This document shows, piece by piece, positions 44,056 to 55,663 of a DNA stretch of 64,000 bases. The stretch covers positions 839,800,094-839,864,093 of the forward strand of contig CM048744.1 in assembly GCA_026315105.1 (NCBI GenBank). Direction: 5' to 3'. The stretch comes from Locusta migratoria (lineage: Eukaryota; Arthropoda; Insecta; Orthoptera; Acrididae). Within the stretch, counting starts at the first letter, position 1. Every line of letters starts with the position of its first letter. The position numbers and the translations under genes were made by a program. The notes under the pieces were generated by a model. That model worked only from the letters and a program-made list of their open reading frames with translations. It was not told the origin of the DNA and did not search any database.

Positions 44056-44327
44056 CCCTCAATTGAATTAACGAAAACCAGCCGTTCTGAGATGTCACGT
44101 GACATTCCTCGCCCAGAACTCTCTCTGGCATACGCCATCTTGCGTTGCGTATTTGATGATTTTCTTATTGTAACTTACACGTTGTCATTTCAAAGCAATG
44201 GCGCACTGAAGAATTAACAAAAACACATCGTTCTTTGTACGATAAATGATAATCTAGTGTCCACAAATGACATATTAGCGTCAGTTAACAACGGCCATCA
44301 ATAGTATAACATTAAAGATCTCATCTT

Positions 44328-44400
44328 TAGATTGATAGCCGTAGCGTAGTGGGCAAGGCGTTGGTCTAGGACGCTAAAGGTCGGTTGTTCGGAACCCGCC
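44328..44400 (+). other. tRNA-like relic
   Basis: TAGCCGTAGCGTAGTGGGCA resembles an A box and GGTTGTTCGGAACCC a B box with an inserted base. Arms do not close into a proper cloverleaf. Probably the head of a decayed SINE. Confidence 0.35.
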
Positions 44401-44828
44401 ATACACTCTTATTAATTAATTTTTCATTATTTAGATGATTATTTTGGTCCAAAATGTGTGCAAAAACTTATAGAACTACATATCTAAAGTGGGCCGTAAA
44501 ACACGTCAGTGCGATTTTTTTCGAAGCATAACGGATGACTTGAAATCTCACTTTGCGACAGAGGTGGAACAGAGGCGCAGGAAAACTGTGCGCCTCGGAC
44601 AACCGGACAGAAGCCTGGCCGAGGAAACGCCTGCCTTCTACTGCGCCTCGGCTGCGTTAACTGTGCGCCGTGGCGTTCCACTGGAAAGCGTGCTTTCAGC
44701 AAACACAGTTCTTGCTTTTTAATACCCGAACTTTTCGGTGAAATTTAATCATCTACAGCGGGAATATTTTATTATCTATTAAATTACATATAATTTTTTT
44801 TCATGTTGATAGATAATAGTTTTGAGAC
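44401..44828. other. Unassigned stretch
   Basis: 44560-44700 is moderately GC-rich. CAGCAAACACAGTTCTTGCT at 44697 also occurs at 43456, so a short direct repeat is present. Confidence 0.45.
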
Positions 44829-45900
44829 TATAGTTAAACCCGCGACTCCGCTCGCGTGTTGGTTGATTATGATAGATAAGCTATCGTTCAGTTGTGTCCT
44901 ATGAGACTGGTTTTGAAGGATGAAATGAAAGACAAATCCTCATTTTTTTAGAAACAAAAATTTTTAATAGAAAATAAAATTATGTGAAGTACTTAATCAA
45001 TTACAATAAATAATACATGCATTATTCCTTTTAGCCTGTGTTGCAATATCTCAGCACGTTTGGTGAGAGTAATGTCCGAACTCATTTTAATTTCATTTTA
45101 GGGCATTCTAGTAAACTACGTTATTTGTAATATTGTTTGGAGCGTAAATGTGGAGATTTTTTGGGTTGCCCACCCTTGAGTAAGGGACGAATAATTGACC
45201 ATGAGAAAAACATGAGGGCTGTAAATGGATTCCTGCGAAATTTAATGATTGTCCTCGTGCTTTTTTGTCATGGAAAAAGCTAGACGAACTGGAAACTTAC
45301 GTCTTTTGAACTGAAATGGCATATCTGAAGGGATTAAAGAAAATTCAACGATAATGATTGTAATAATATCACAGATCGATCACTTGATGTAATGTGCGAA
45401 ACGTCAACTCGATTTTTTTAAAGCGATGTATTAAAAGAAATTTCTTTTTTACTGTTTTATTTATTTATTCTTATATTTCCAAACAGAGGAAGAGCTGAAC
45501 ACATTGTAGCACGCATAGACCAAAGATATGGACTATGGCATCACGTTTCGCTGTATGTAACCTCCTTACTATAGAGTCGCAAACGTCATCGCTTGCCTTC
45601 AGTCCGAATTTTTTTTATAATTTGTCGACTTTCGACCAACATATCTTCCACCCCCTTATAGCTATCGGCATGGAACTGCTATGGTGTACAACGGGAGACT
45701 TCGGACAACAATTACACACAGACCATTCGTTTCCGTTCTGTAGTTTTCGTGCAGAGCGAAATATTAACACACACAGTGTCTTTTTACGTGGTTTTCCCGA
45801 ACTTAGACATGAAATTTTAGCATTTTCTTTCGTTTTATCAACTTCCTTTCATTCTAATGTTTCACTTCTGTATTACAGTCTTTGCATTACGTTCTATTAG
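44829..45900 (-). mobile_element. Second Helitron copy, minus strand
   Basis: Reverse complement of 33680-34535 over most of its length. The 3' end on the minus strand is GAGTCGCGGGTTTAACTATAG, where the CTAG terminus has gained TA. The helicase fragment lies at about 45095-45260 and the upstream part shares CCGAAGTCTCCCGT and CATGCCGATAGCTA with the first copy. The 5' boundary is uncertain. Confidence 0.72.
45095..45260 (-). pseudogene. Helitron helicase C-terminal fragment, copy 2
   Basis: The minus-strand reading gives GIHLQPSCFSHGQLF followed by a damaged SRVGNPKNLHIYAPNN. The ACSRV segment of copy 1 is changed here, and stops follow. Together with 34068-34259 it shows that this Helitron family carried only the helicase end when it moved, or lost the rest in both copies. 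Confidence 0.7.
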
Positions 45901-46020
45901 TAACAAATGTTCGATATTTCATTCCCTAATAATGGAATTTACATTAAAATACTCGTTTTCTTTTAAAAAAATGTAGGTGTTTGTTATTAGTTATTAGAAA
46001 CTGAACAAAGATGATTTGCA

Positions 46021-46092
46021 TCATGTTCACAGATGACTATCGTAATATAGAGTTTTGGCATCCATTGACATTTACCAAAGGTGGTAAGCAAG
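46021..46092 (+). repeat. Short dispersed repeat, copy 1
   Basis: ATATAGAGTTTTGGCATCCA with flanking similarity recurs at 50388-50460. Confidence 0.6.
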
Positions 46093-46551
46093 CGAAGTTT
46101 ACCCCCCCGAGTAAATGGGGTGAAATATTGTCATGAAAAGTAGAGTTGAAAATTTGTTGTTACAGTTAAGACCATTTTCTTCACTTCTGTAAGGTGCCTT
46201 CTCAGCTTGTAACAAAAACAAACAAAGCTACTTATTGACATCCTATAACTCCAGAGAAGCTTCGGCGTTCAGATTTTTCGCCCTAACTCCTAATCTCATT
46301 ATTGATTTTATTGAGCCACACTGTTCACTGAGACTTCCGAGAAATTAATCTGAAGAAGTATAAACATCCTACACAAGCAACATGAAGTCCAACCTAATAA
46401 ACTCTGATGTCAGGGACCTGCTTTTCTAGATAACTACGGAGCATCATAGACATTACTGATCCATGACAGTGCGGAGCCACAGGTTGATAACGCTGCCTTA
46501 ATTGATTGAATGTTTGCGATTACACCGAGAGAGACTTCAATTGTGACCACT
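46093..46551. other. Unassigned stretch
   Basis: Nothing recognised. Confidence 0.45.
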
Positions 46552-46562
46552 AAAGCCAACTT

Positions 46563-49500
46563 CCACCCCCATGAACCACTGACATTGCCGAGGTTGGCTG
46601 GCTTGCGTGCCTCAACGATACAGATAGCCGTACCGTAGGTGCAACCACAGTGGAGGGGTATCTGTGGAGAGGCCAGACAAACGTGTGGTTCCTGAAGAGG
46701 GGCAGCAGCCTTTCCAGTAGTTACAGGGGCAACAGTCTGGATGATTGACTGAGCTGGCCTTGTAACATCAGCTAATGTGGCTTTGCCACACAGTTACTGC
46801 CAACGGCTGAAAGCAAGGGGAAACTACAGCCGTTACATTTCCCGAGGACATGCAGCTCTACTGTATGAAAATATGATGATGGCATCCTCTTGGGTAAAAT
46901 ATTCCGGAGGTAAAATAGTCCCCCATTCGGATCTCCGGGCGGGGACTACTCAGCAGGATGTTGTCATCAGGAAAGATAATACTGGCATTCTACGGATCGG
47001 AGCGTGGAATGTTAGAACCCTTAATCGGGTAGGAAAATTAGAAAATTTAAAAAGGGACATGGATAGGTTGAAGTTAGATATAGTGGGGATTAGTGAAGTT
47101 CGGGGGCAGGATGAACAGGATTTCTGGTCAGGTGAGTACAGGATTATAAGTACAAAATCAGTTGGGGGTATCACAGGAGTAGGACTGATAATGAATAAGA
47201 AAATAGGAATGCGGATAAACTACTATGAGCAGCACAGTGATCGCATTATCATTGTCAAGATAGATACGAAGCCAACACCGACAACAGTAGTACAGGTTTA
47301 TATGCCAACTAGCTCTGCCGATGATGTTGAGATCGAAGAAATATATGAGGAGCTAAAGGAAACTATTCAGACAGTTAAGGGAGAGGAAAACTTAATTGTG
47401 ATGGGAGACTGGAATTCGGTAGTAGGAAAAGGAAGAGAAGGAAAAATAGTAGGTGAACATGGACTGGGCAAAAGGAATGAAAGAGGAAGCCGCCTGGTAG
47501 AATTTTGCACGGAACATGATTTAATCGTAACAAACACGTGGTTTAAGAACCACAAAAGAAGGTTGTATACTTGGAACAGACCAGGAGACACCGGAAGGTA
47601 TCAGATAGATTTTATAATGGTAAGACATAGATTTCGCAACCAAGTTATAAACTGTAAGACATACCCAGGGGCAGATATAGACTCTGACCTTAACTTGTTA
47701 GTCATAAACTGTAGGCTGAAACTGAAAAAACTGCAGAAAGGTAGGAAAATAAGGAGATGGGACCTAGATAAATGGAAGGAACGTGAAGTTCTGGAGAAAT
47801 TCAGAGGGAGATTTAGGAAACAATTGACAGAAACAGGGGGAAATAAAACAGTAGAAGAGGAATGGGTAGAATTGAGAGATGAAATAGTGAAGGCAGCAGA
47901 GGAAAAAATAGGTAGAAAGGCAAGACCTACAAAAAATCCTTGGATATCACAGGAAATACTAAATTTAATTGATGAAAGGAGAAAATATAAAAATGCAGTA
48001 AATGAAACAGGCAAAATGGAGTACAGACGACTAAGAAATGAGATTGACAGGAAGTGCAAAATGGCTAAGCAGGTGTGGCTGTAAGCCAAATGCAAATCTG
48101 TAGAAGAATGTATAAGAAGGGGAAAAGTAGATACCGCCTACAGGAAAATAAAAGAGACATTTGGGGACAAGGAAAGCAACTCTACGAATATCAAGAACTC
48201 AGATGGGCAACCAGTTCTCAGCAAAGAAGGGAAAGCTGAAAGGTGGAAAGAGTACATAGAGCAGCTCTACAAAGGAAATGAACTTAGAGGCGATTTTGTA
48301 GAAAGGGAAGAGGTAGTAGATCAAGATGAAATAGGAGATACTATACTGAGAGATGAATTTGACAGAGCCCTGAAAGACCTAGGTCGGAACAAGGCCCCAG
48401 GAGTAGATAACATACCCTCAGAGCTACTAAAGTCTCTGGGAGATCCTGCCATGACAAAACTATTTGAACTGGTGTGTAGGATGTATGAGACAGGCGACAT
48501 ACCCTCAGACTTTAAGAAAAATGTAATAATCCCCATTCCAAAGAATTCGGGTGCAGACAAGTGTGAAAATTACAGAACCATCAGTTTGATAAGTCATGGT
48601 TGCAAAATTTTAAAACGAATTATCTACAGGAGAATGGAAAAGCTGGTAGAATCTGATCTCGGGTAAGATCAGTTTGGATTCAGGAGGAACGTAGGAACCC
48701 GAGAGGCAATACTCACTTTACGTCTTATCTTAGAAGATAGATTAAGGAAAGGCAAACCTACATTTTTAGCTTTTGTAGATTTGGAGAAAGCATTTGACAA
48801 TGTTGACTGGAATACACTCTTTCAAATTATGAAGTCAGCAGGGGTAAAATATAGGGAAAGGAGAGTTATTTACAACTTGTACAAAAGCCAGACCGCAGTT
48901 ATTAGACTCGAAGGGCATGAAAGGGAAGCATCAGTTGGGAAAGGAGTAAGACAGGGTTGTAGCCTTTCTCCGATGTTATTCAATTTGTACATCGAGCAGG
49001 CGGTGAAGGAAAGCAAGGAAAAATTTGGAATAGGGATTAAAGTACAGGGGTAAGAAATAAAAACATTGCGTTTTGCTGATGACATTGTAATTCTGTCAGA
49101 GACAGCAAAAGACCTGGAAGAGCAGTTGAATGGAATGGACAGTGTGTTGAAGAGAGCGTATAGAATGAACATTAACAAGAGCAAAACAAAAATAATGGAA
49201 TGCGGTCTTAGAAAATCAGGCGATGCTGAAGGAATTAGATTAGGTAACGAAACAATGAAGGTGGTGGATGAGTTTTGTTACTTGGGTAGTAAAATAACAT
49301 GCGATGGTCGCAGTACAGAGGATATAAAATGCAGAATGGCAATGGGAAGAAAAGCATTTTTGAAAAAGAGAAATTTTCTAACATCGAATATTAATTTAAG
49401 TGTAAGGAAGTCTTTTCGGAAGGCATTTGTGTGGAGTGTTGCCTTGTACGGGAGTGAAACATGGACGATAAGCAGTGTGAACAGGAAGAGAATAGAGGCT

Positions 49501-49852
49501 TTTGAAATATGGTGCTACAGAAGAATGCTGAAGATTAGGTGGGTAGATCGCATAACTAATGAAGAGGTACTTAACAGAATTGGTGAGAAAAGGAATTTTT
49601 GGCATACCCTGAACAAAAGAAGGGATCGCTTGGTAGGACACATTAGTAGACATCGAGGAATCGTAAATTTAGCATTGGAGGAAGTGTGTGGGGGTAAAAA
49701 TCGCAGAGGGAGACCAAGAGATTCGTATAGTAAGCAGATTCAAGTGGATGTAGGTTGCCGTTCTTATGAGGAGATGAAAAGGCTTGCTCAGGATAGAGTA
49801 GGGTGGAGAGCTGCATCAAACCGGTCTCCGGACTGAAGACCTTAACAACAAC
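46563..49852 (+). mobile_element. RTE-like LINE copy C, full-length
   Basis: 3.29-kb element with an exact 11-bp target duplication aaagccaactt (46552-46562, 49853-49863). About 310 bp of 5' leader precede the coding frame; the same leader appears at 56772. One frame encodes endonuclease then reverse transcriptase. The 3' untranslated region is minimal and ends in an ACAACA tail, as in RTE-clade LINEs. The RTE label rests on this architecture and on memory of similar insect sequences. Confidence 0.93.
46873..49836 (+). pseudogene. RTE-like ORF: endonuclease plus reverse transcriptase
   Basis: A 987-codon frame runs from ATG 46873 (MMMASSWVKY) to the stop at 49836, in one phase, broken only by three stop codons at 48082, 48664 and 49051. 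Endonuclease: IGAWNVRTL, ISEVRGQD, YMPTSSADD, MGDWNSV, YQIDFIMV and a terminal SDLNLLV, where the catalytic His of SDHN is changed to Leu. RT: KAPGVDNIPSELLKS, IPIPKNSGADKCENYRTISL, DLEKAFDNVDWNTL (motif A Asp), RQGCSLSPMLFNLYIEQAV, then LRFADDIVIL (FADD intact). The C-terminus has FEIWCYRRMLKIRWVDRITN and a basic end GWRAASNRSPD. A GTG at 46777 also opens the frame but lies in the leader. It was recently mobile and is now inactive. Confidence 0.93.
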
Positions 49853-49863
49853 AAAGCCAACTT

Positions 49864-50387
49864 TTCGTTCACTGAAACCAAAGAATTACATATACTCGTT
49901 ATAATCAATATTCTTTAACTCTGCCTTAAATATTTAAAACCGTTAAATTCCACGCGAGTGAAATGCCTTAATGTATGTAATTCCTCATAACAGAATAAAC
50001 ATATTTCGTAAGTCAAAATATCTCTGCTATGAAATTTACTTCATGTGGCCTCAGTTGTAGCAGTATTGACGCAGTCATTTTTACGACTATATTGTCTTTG
50101 AAAGGGTTATTTTTATAACAGCAGCGACGAATCCGGGGAAGGGACCTTCGGGGCTTTAACTGAATTATTAGATATCTATGAGTTTTACTTAAATCTTCGA
50201 GCTAAGAGCTACGAGTTAAACTCCGTTATACGCCTGTGCCTCAGAATTGAGTTGTTTTTATAGAAATGCATCATAGATTGTAACTATTGCCATGTAATTT
50301 ACCTGTAAGAGATCGTTCAGGGATGAGTGCTGTATAGGGGAGAGTAAAAAGAAATCTTTTAAAGAAATTGGACAAAGATATTTATAT
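49864..50387. other. Unassigned stretch
   Basis: AT-rich; nothing recognised. Confidence 0.45.
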
Positions 50388-50460
50388 TCATGTACACAGG
50401 ACTACCATCATATAGAGTTTTTGCATCCATTGAGAAATGCCAAAGCTGGTATGTAAGTAA
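50388..50460 (+). repeat. Short dispersed repeat, copy 2
   Basis: ATATAGAGTTTTTGCATCCA, matching 46021-46092 with several differences. Confidence 0.6.
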
Positions 50461-50803
50461 TACTAAAAATTTTTTCCCTCTTCTTAATACCAACGAAGAT
50501 GTTAATGTCATGCTTTTATTACTCCGTTTACTTTATTGGGTAAATTTTTTTCTCGTAGTTAAATTGTTGCAAAGCGGCTATAACTAAATAAGTAAGCACA
50601 ATGATTTTGTGTTAATGGTGTTGCGTTATTGTACTACACATTTTGCTTAAGTTGGTATCTCGAATGTTTTGAATGATTAGTTACTGAGTAGAGAGATTAC
50701 AAGCTGAGTCTAAATCCGATTCATAGTACGCAATATTCTTTGCTTTTGCACTAAGATTCCACTGAGAAATTCCACTCGTCTCATACCTAGGCTACTACTA
50801 GGA
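50461..50803. other. Unassigned stretch
   Basis: Nothing recognised. Confidence 0.45.
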
Positions 50804-50880
50804 GGGGGGGGGGGGGGGGGCGCAGTAACGACTGCGCAGAAGCAAACGTATTTCTGTCGTTCTGCGCATGACGCCACGAA
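50804..50880 (+). repeat. Candidate left terminal inverted repeat
   Basis: A 17-bp G run, then GCGCAGAA and, 18 bp on, TTCTGCGCATGACG. The reverse complement of 55060-55130 reads GCGCAGAA, 16 bp, CTCTGCGCATTACG after a G-rich edge. They could be the two ends of the THAP-transposase element that includes 51322-51768. Confidence 0.45.
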
Positions 50881-51148
50881 GGAACACTTCCCGCTCGTCG
50901 ACACCTGTCGATTCGAGGCTTTGTGATTTCGTGTTTGATGAGTACTATCTATTTCACTAAGTTATTGTTGTTTAGTGACTGATTTTCCTGATTTTCCTGT
51001 GAAAATGTTTTCACAGTCGAAATAATAATAAATAAGTTGAAATATCCTAAGAGACGAAACTCCTGAGGTCATTGGTCTCCAGACTTACAAACTACTTCAA
51101 CTAATTTCCCGATATATAATAGGAATTGAAGTAGTGCTCCACTGTTTC

Positions 51149-51156
<8 letters not shown>

Positions 51157-51229
<73 letters not shown>
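51157..51229. repeat. (TA)n microsatellite
   Basis: About 36 TA units. Confidence 0.95.
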
Positions 51230-51231
<2 letters not shown>

Positions 51232-51321
51232 CTTTACAAGTAGTATAGAGCAGACCATATAAATGTTGAAAATGTCAGGATATTCTTTAGTCGCTTTCTA
51301 CGTTCAGTTTATATCACGGTT

Positions 51322-51768
51322 TTGCGTGCGGAACTGCGAAATTTGCCGTCAAAACGGGTGCCTCAGAGAGATGCATATCCATCCTGTAATTTGCCTTTTC
51401 CGAGTGATAGTACCGCCAGTGAAAGCACCTCGAGTGTAACAGAAGGTAGAAAAGAACGTTTCAACAAAAGTGAAATCAGGAAAAGAAGTGGAATGTTGAC
51501 AAATGTAATTTTACCGATGAAGTTGTTTGTAATGATTCAGATGAAGTTCCTTTACAGAACTCGATAGCGTCACTGCAGAGGAGAAATTATCTTAAAACGT
51601 CTGCATGAAATTGCGAGCACGTATAAGTACCTTCTAAGTGAGTTGTCATCAACGAAACGACGTCTGCACGAAGAGGAAAACAACAAGAGAGTTTTGGCTC
51701 ATGACATTAATCGTATACTAGGCAACATTTTTTTATCGAATCAATTCAGTAGTCTTTTACATGTTTGA
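51322..51768 (+). pseudogene. THAP-transposase linker and coiled coil
   Basis: The frame at 51322 reads KRVPQRDAYPSCNLPFPSDS followed by a Ser/Thr-rich linker, like the stretch just after the zinc finger in THAP proteins. After frame shifts, 51605-51768 encodes LHEIASTYKYLLSELSSTKR and HEEENNKRVLAHDINRILGN, then IFLSNQFSSLLHV, which fits the coiled coil and IFxxxQ segment at the start of P-element/THAP9-type transposases. The zinc finger itself was not found upstream and the RNase-H-like core is missing. It is a decayed P-superfamily-type gene by inference. Confidence 0.45.
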
Positions 51769-51914
51769 AACCAAGTTCGATGGAGAAAAGAGTATATTTG
51801 CAAATTCGAGCAATTTATGTGTCATTTTGCAGAAAATCTATAATTTTCTGAAGGAAAAATTCGAATAAGCTCACTTGTAGATTTAGTCTTACTATCTTGG
51901 GTAAACCGCGGTTT

Positions 51915-52033
51915 GCCGGCCGCGGTGGCCGAGGAGACTGAGGCGCTTCAGTCACGGTCTGCACGGCCACTACGGTCGGGGGTTGACCCCGTAGTTAAGT
52001 CCCATAATTCCTTTAAAAAAAAAAAAAAAAAAA
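51915..52033 (+). mobile_element. SINE type S1, internally deleted
   Basis: Head GGTGGCCGAGGAGACTGAGG to GGGGGTT, then a jump to GACCCCGTAGTTAAGTCCCA and a 16-bp A run. The deletion removes the end of the B box and about 95 bp of body. Confidence 0.85.
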
Positions 52034-52405
52034 CTCAGGCATTTTAAATGACGACTTAGTGATGATGTACACACAGGCGTAAACACTGAGAGTGAAAGAA
52101 TTACTCGAGTGAAATCGACAATGTCCGTAGATCTTCTAGTTAACTCCTTCTCAGAGCCAAGTCAGTAAACATAATGCTCATTTACAACACTTCGTTTGGC
52201 GGACAACTGAAAAAACAGGCTACACTTTGCGTTTGTTTTTTTGTTTTGATTCGATAGATGCTTGAACTTACGAAGTGAGAAGTGTCTTTGTGAAGGCTAG
52301 ACAAGCTATAGAATTTAGCGATAGCATTCGACCAATAGAAGAACAGAAAATCTACTTATAATTGTTTCAATAGAAACTGAAATAAGCCACAAACGCGCCA
52401 CTGAA
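52034..52405. other. Unassigned stretch
   Basis: No supported feature. Confidence 0.45.
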
Positions 52406-52424
52406 ATGCACGGGCCTCATACTG

Positions 52425-52625
52425 TAGCGCCATCCCGAGGCAGCCGCTGTTCCTGCGTGACGTCACAGCCTCAGCCAATAGCAGCGCAGCACGCTTACTG
52501 CTCAACCTCATTTGTTTTACGGACTGGTTACTACATAGAAGGTTGGACCAATGAGTTCGGCAGCGATCGGTTGCCTCCGTGTGACGTCACTGTCGAGAAG
52601 CGTCGGCAGCTCGAGACGCCTTCTC
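52425..52625. promoter_or_regulatory. CRE and CCAAT cluster in a CpG-rich block
   Basis: Two perfect TGACGTCA sites (52458-52465, 52582-52589) and two CCAAT boxes (52475-52479, 52548-52552) in 130 bp of CpG-rich DNA. TGACGTCA is the palindromic CREB/ATF site. No TATA box or downstream frame is convincing. It might be the promoter of an old transposon or a host regulatory element. Confidence 0.4.
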
Positions 52626-52861
52626 GCTGTCGCTCATTGCACTATTCCGCCTGAACTAATGTTCTTTTCGAAAAATGAAAGACAGTATAATGAGTTATTT
52701 GTTCGACAGAAATATATACGCACAACTTAAAACGGCGTTGAACCCCGTATACTATGGTTCTAGCAACCACACAAATAAAACATAGATTTCGCCCACCCCC
52801 CTTGACATATGTATCCCATAATTACAAAAGTTTAGAAAACGCATCCTTCAGTCCGTTTTAA

Positions 52862-53929
52862 AGCTAATATATAAAGCAGAGTCTCCGTAGGTTTGTACGA
52901 GTTGCATACAAATCTACAGTTTTGTTCCAATCTTCATGAAATTTTGTACACGTAAACTTTAATCCATGAGAACGTTCGCGGTAAGTGTAAGAATCACGTA
53001 CGATACATAGTTGACGAGATATGACGTCATAAACAATGAGATGCGCGAAAAACATATACATTTTGCGACAATGCAGCTCATTTTCTCCAAAACCATTGGA
53101 CCGATTTCAACCAAATTTGGTACACACGTTCATTACCGTGAGGTAACAATTGCTGCATGGTTAAGAATCACATACAGCACATGGTTCAAAAGATATTACG
53201 TCATAACGAATAGAAATCGCAAAAAATGCCATATAATGCAGCGAGACTTTCGAAATACACTGTATGAGAATGATAGTACTTAGCGACTTGCAACAAACTT
53301 TAAACATGATTTCAAACCTTTATTAAACTTTTCCTCACTGGCATCCATAGTAAAATGATGAAAGGAAAAAAGTTTCTCGCTTACTACTTTTCCGCTGTTA
53401 TGGAGTAAAACTACGGCTCTCGGTATGACGTTACAATTTATAATTTGAACACTACAAATTGTAACAACAGGAAATTTTACAGACAGTACACACACATATA
53501 GTTGAATGTAACTTCTAAATTGCATTACAGTACGACACGTAGATCATGAGATATGAGTACATAAACCGTAACGTTCCTCTACTCATGGACTAAAACTGCG
53601 GCATTCAGTATGACGTTACAATTTTTAACTTTTACACTACAAATTGTAGACGCAAGAAATTTTATAGACAGTATATACGCATATCGTTCAGTGCAGCTTC
53701 TAAATTGCAAAACATTACGACACATAATTCATGAGATATGAGCACATAAACAGTAACGGTAATGGAAAACCGCCCCATATCGCACCAAGTTTCAATCTAT
53801 TACTTCTTTACTACCAATTGTATTCCCAAGAGATTTTATAGACATACAACCCATATACAAATGAATATATACGTGAAAAATGGTAGGAATAAATAAATAA
53901 ATACCCAGGCAACACCGGGTTTCAGCTAG
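52862..53929 (+). mobile_element. Non-autonomous Helitron candidate with internal repeats
   Basis: The 3' end is ACCCAGGCAACACCGGGTTT, which forms a small hairpin, then CAGCTAG followed by T at 53930, as expected for a Helitron. The 5' boundary near CTAATATATAAAGCAGAG is a guess. Inside are two diverged units (about 52916-53060 and 53090-53205) and two more similar units of about 175 bp (53403-53571 and 53578-53752, sharing TATGACGTTACAATTT). No RepHel coding sequence remains. Confidence 0.65.
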
Positions 53930-54109
53930 TATTATATAATTATCAATATTACTAGAATCTTATGAATCACGAAAGGTATCTGTTTAAAACATGTATTTTG
54001 AGCATTACAATCGACAATGTTGTACCGAGTTACATCATATTCGTGCTTACGGACATTATGGAGAATGCCTTTGCTTGTATCTTCCTACGGTAAAATGGTA
54101 ATCGTCTTG
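53930..54109. other. Unassigned spacer
   Basis: AT-rich; nothing recognised. Confidence 0.45.
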
Positions 54110-54730
54110 GGTTTGAAGAGTCATTTTGTGTGTAAAGACATTTTGTAAAACCTGATGCTCTTTAGTCGTCAGTTTAGTCAATTCTGAAGGTATTGGCATT
54201 GTCTCCTATGTTCGTTAACTCATGTGCCTATAATTACTTTCTGTCCTCAGCGTATTGTGTTCAGCTATTAAAAGTAGATGATTTTCTTTCACTAGTGATA
54301 ATTCTTTATCGCCGCAGTGGAGTAGCCGAGCGGACTAAGGCGCCTCGCTGCGAGCGTGCGGTTGCTCGCCGTCGGAGGTTCGAGTCCTCACTGGGGCATG
54401 GGTGTTTGTGTTGTCCTTAGCTAAGGTTACCTTAGTTTAAGTAGTTTGTAAGCTACGGACTGATGACCACGTAGTTTGGTCCGATTTACAAGCATTTCAA
54501 CATTTCATTAATTGTTTATCAAGTGTCATTTCATCCTCTATACGACTTTTTCGTGTCTCTGTGGACCGATCATTTTTTTTTCTCTGCTTGATGACAGTAT
54601 ATTGTTAAGTGCATCTTTACGTGTTTCACAATCTTCTGGCATTTCTTCATTTGATAGAAGCCGAAGTAGGAACAAAAAAGGCTCTAAAAAGGTGCAACGC
54701 AGGAACTGCAGTTGGTTTTAAGATCTTTTT
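54110..54730 (-). pseudogene. Unidentified decayed coding stretch, SINE-split
   Basis: On the minus strand, outside the SINE, several segments look protein-like: LLSNEEMPEDCETRKDALNN upstream and KELSLVKENHLLLIAEHNTL, ELTKLTTKEHQVLQNVF downstream. I do not recognise the family. Amphipathic spacing suggests helices. Frames shift at least twice. It may belong to the THAP-type element proposed for this region, but the orientation is opposite to the 51322 fragment, which argues against that. Confidence 0.3.
54311..54509 (+). mobile_element. SINE type S2
   Basis: Head GCCGCAGTGGAGTAGCCGAG, B box GAGGTTCGAGTCCTC, body with AGTAGTTTGTAAGCTACGG. Flanks aattctttatc (54300-54310) and aattgtttatc (54510-54520), an 11-bp duplication with one mismatch. 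Confidence 0.92.
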
Positions 54731-55059
54731 TGGGTGAAGTCTCACTATTTCTTACAGATACTGTAAAGATAATGTAAATAATCGATTTCTTGAAAACCTA
54801 TTTTACTAAGACTAGTATTTCAGTATCGAGACTTTCACGTTTTCTACCAAACTGAATCCATCGAGTACGCATTTCAGGATCTTTTCGAAACTTATGAAGG
54901 GTCTTTTAGTGTTATTACAGTTTTCAGACTGCAGTAGGACATTCGGTATTATTAATCTCAACCAGGACGCGATAGGACAAAAAATAAACATCCAAAACAC
55001 ATAATACACTTGCTTTAACACATAGGAGAGCGCGCGTACTGTTAGGAGCTTCTCGGCGG

Positions 55060-55130
55060 AGACGTAATGCGCAGAGCGCGTAAGAATCTCTGTTCTGCGC
55101 ACCTACTATGATCTCCCCCTGGGCTCACAC
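55060..55130 (-). repeat. Candidate right terminal inverted repeat
   Basis: Partner of 50804-50880: ACGTAATGCGCAGAG and TTCTGCGCACC followed by CTCCCCCTGGG. Confidence 0.45.
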
Positions 55131-55663
55131 GCTCCATTCGATTTACGGAATACGACCGTTTGGAAGCTCTGTTCGGTTTGCACGCTCCTCTGTGTGTTAA
55201 AGCAAGTGAGATTTGTATTGTTAGTTTATCACAACAATGATCGATAAATGGTTAGGAAACGTTTGCACACTAAATTCAAATTAACAGAATGCAGAGTAAA
55301 CAGTGCAAGGTTAATTAAATTAATGAGATACCACGGAACCAACATTTTACGGTGCAACCACAGAAATATACGACATCAAAAAATGGTACTACAGTTAAAT
55401 GGAAACACGAAGCAACTAGGTCATAGAAATCATACAGTAAAAGGGAACAGGTGCTTGAACTACAGAATCTGTGAAAACGATATAATACGTGTCTTACTGT
55501 ATTACGTATTGTAAAGTTTCTAACTGACGTAATTAAAGGTTATCATGTGCATCGGGGTGTAATTGTTTAGTTGAATTAACTGGTTTTATAGGAAAAATGA
55601 TCATAAAAATATTTATAAAATATTACAAAGAACTTTGCATGACGGGCAACCACAGCTAAAATA
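55131..55663. other. Unassigned stretch
   Basis: A short plus frame at 55248-55514 is basic and lacks a recognised domain. Confidence 0.45.
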
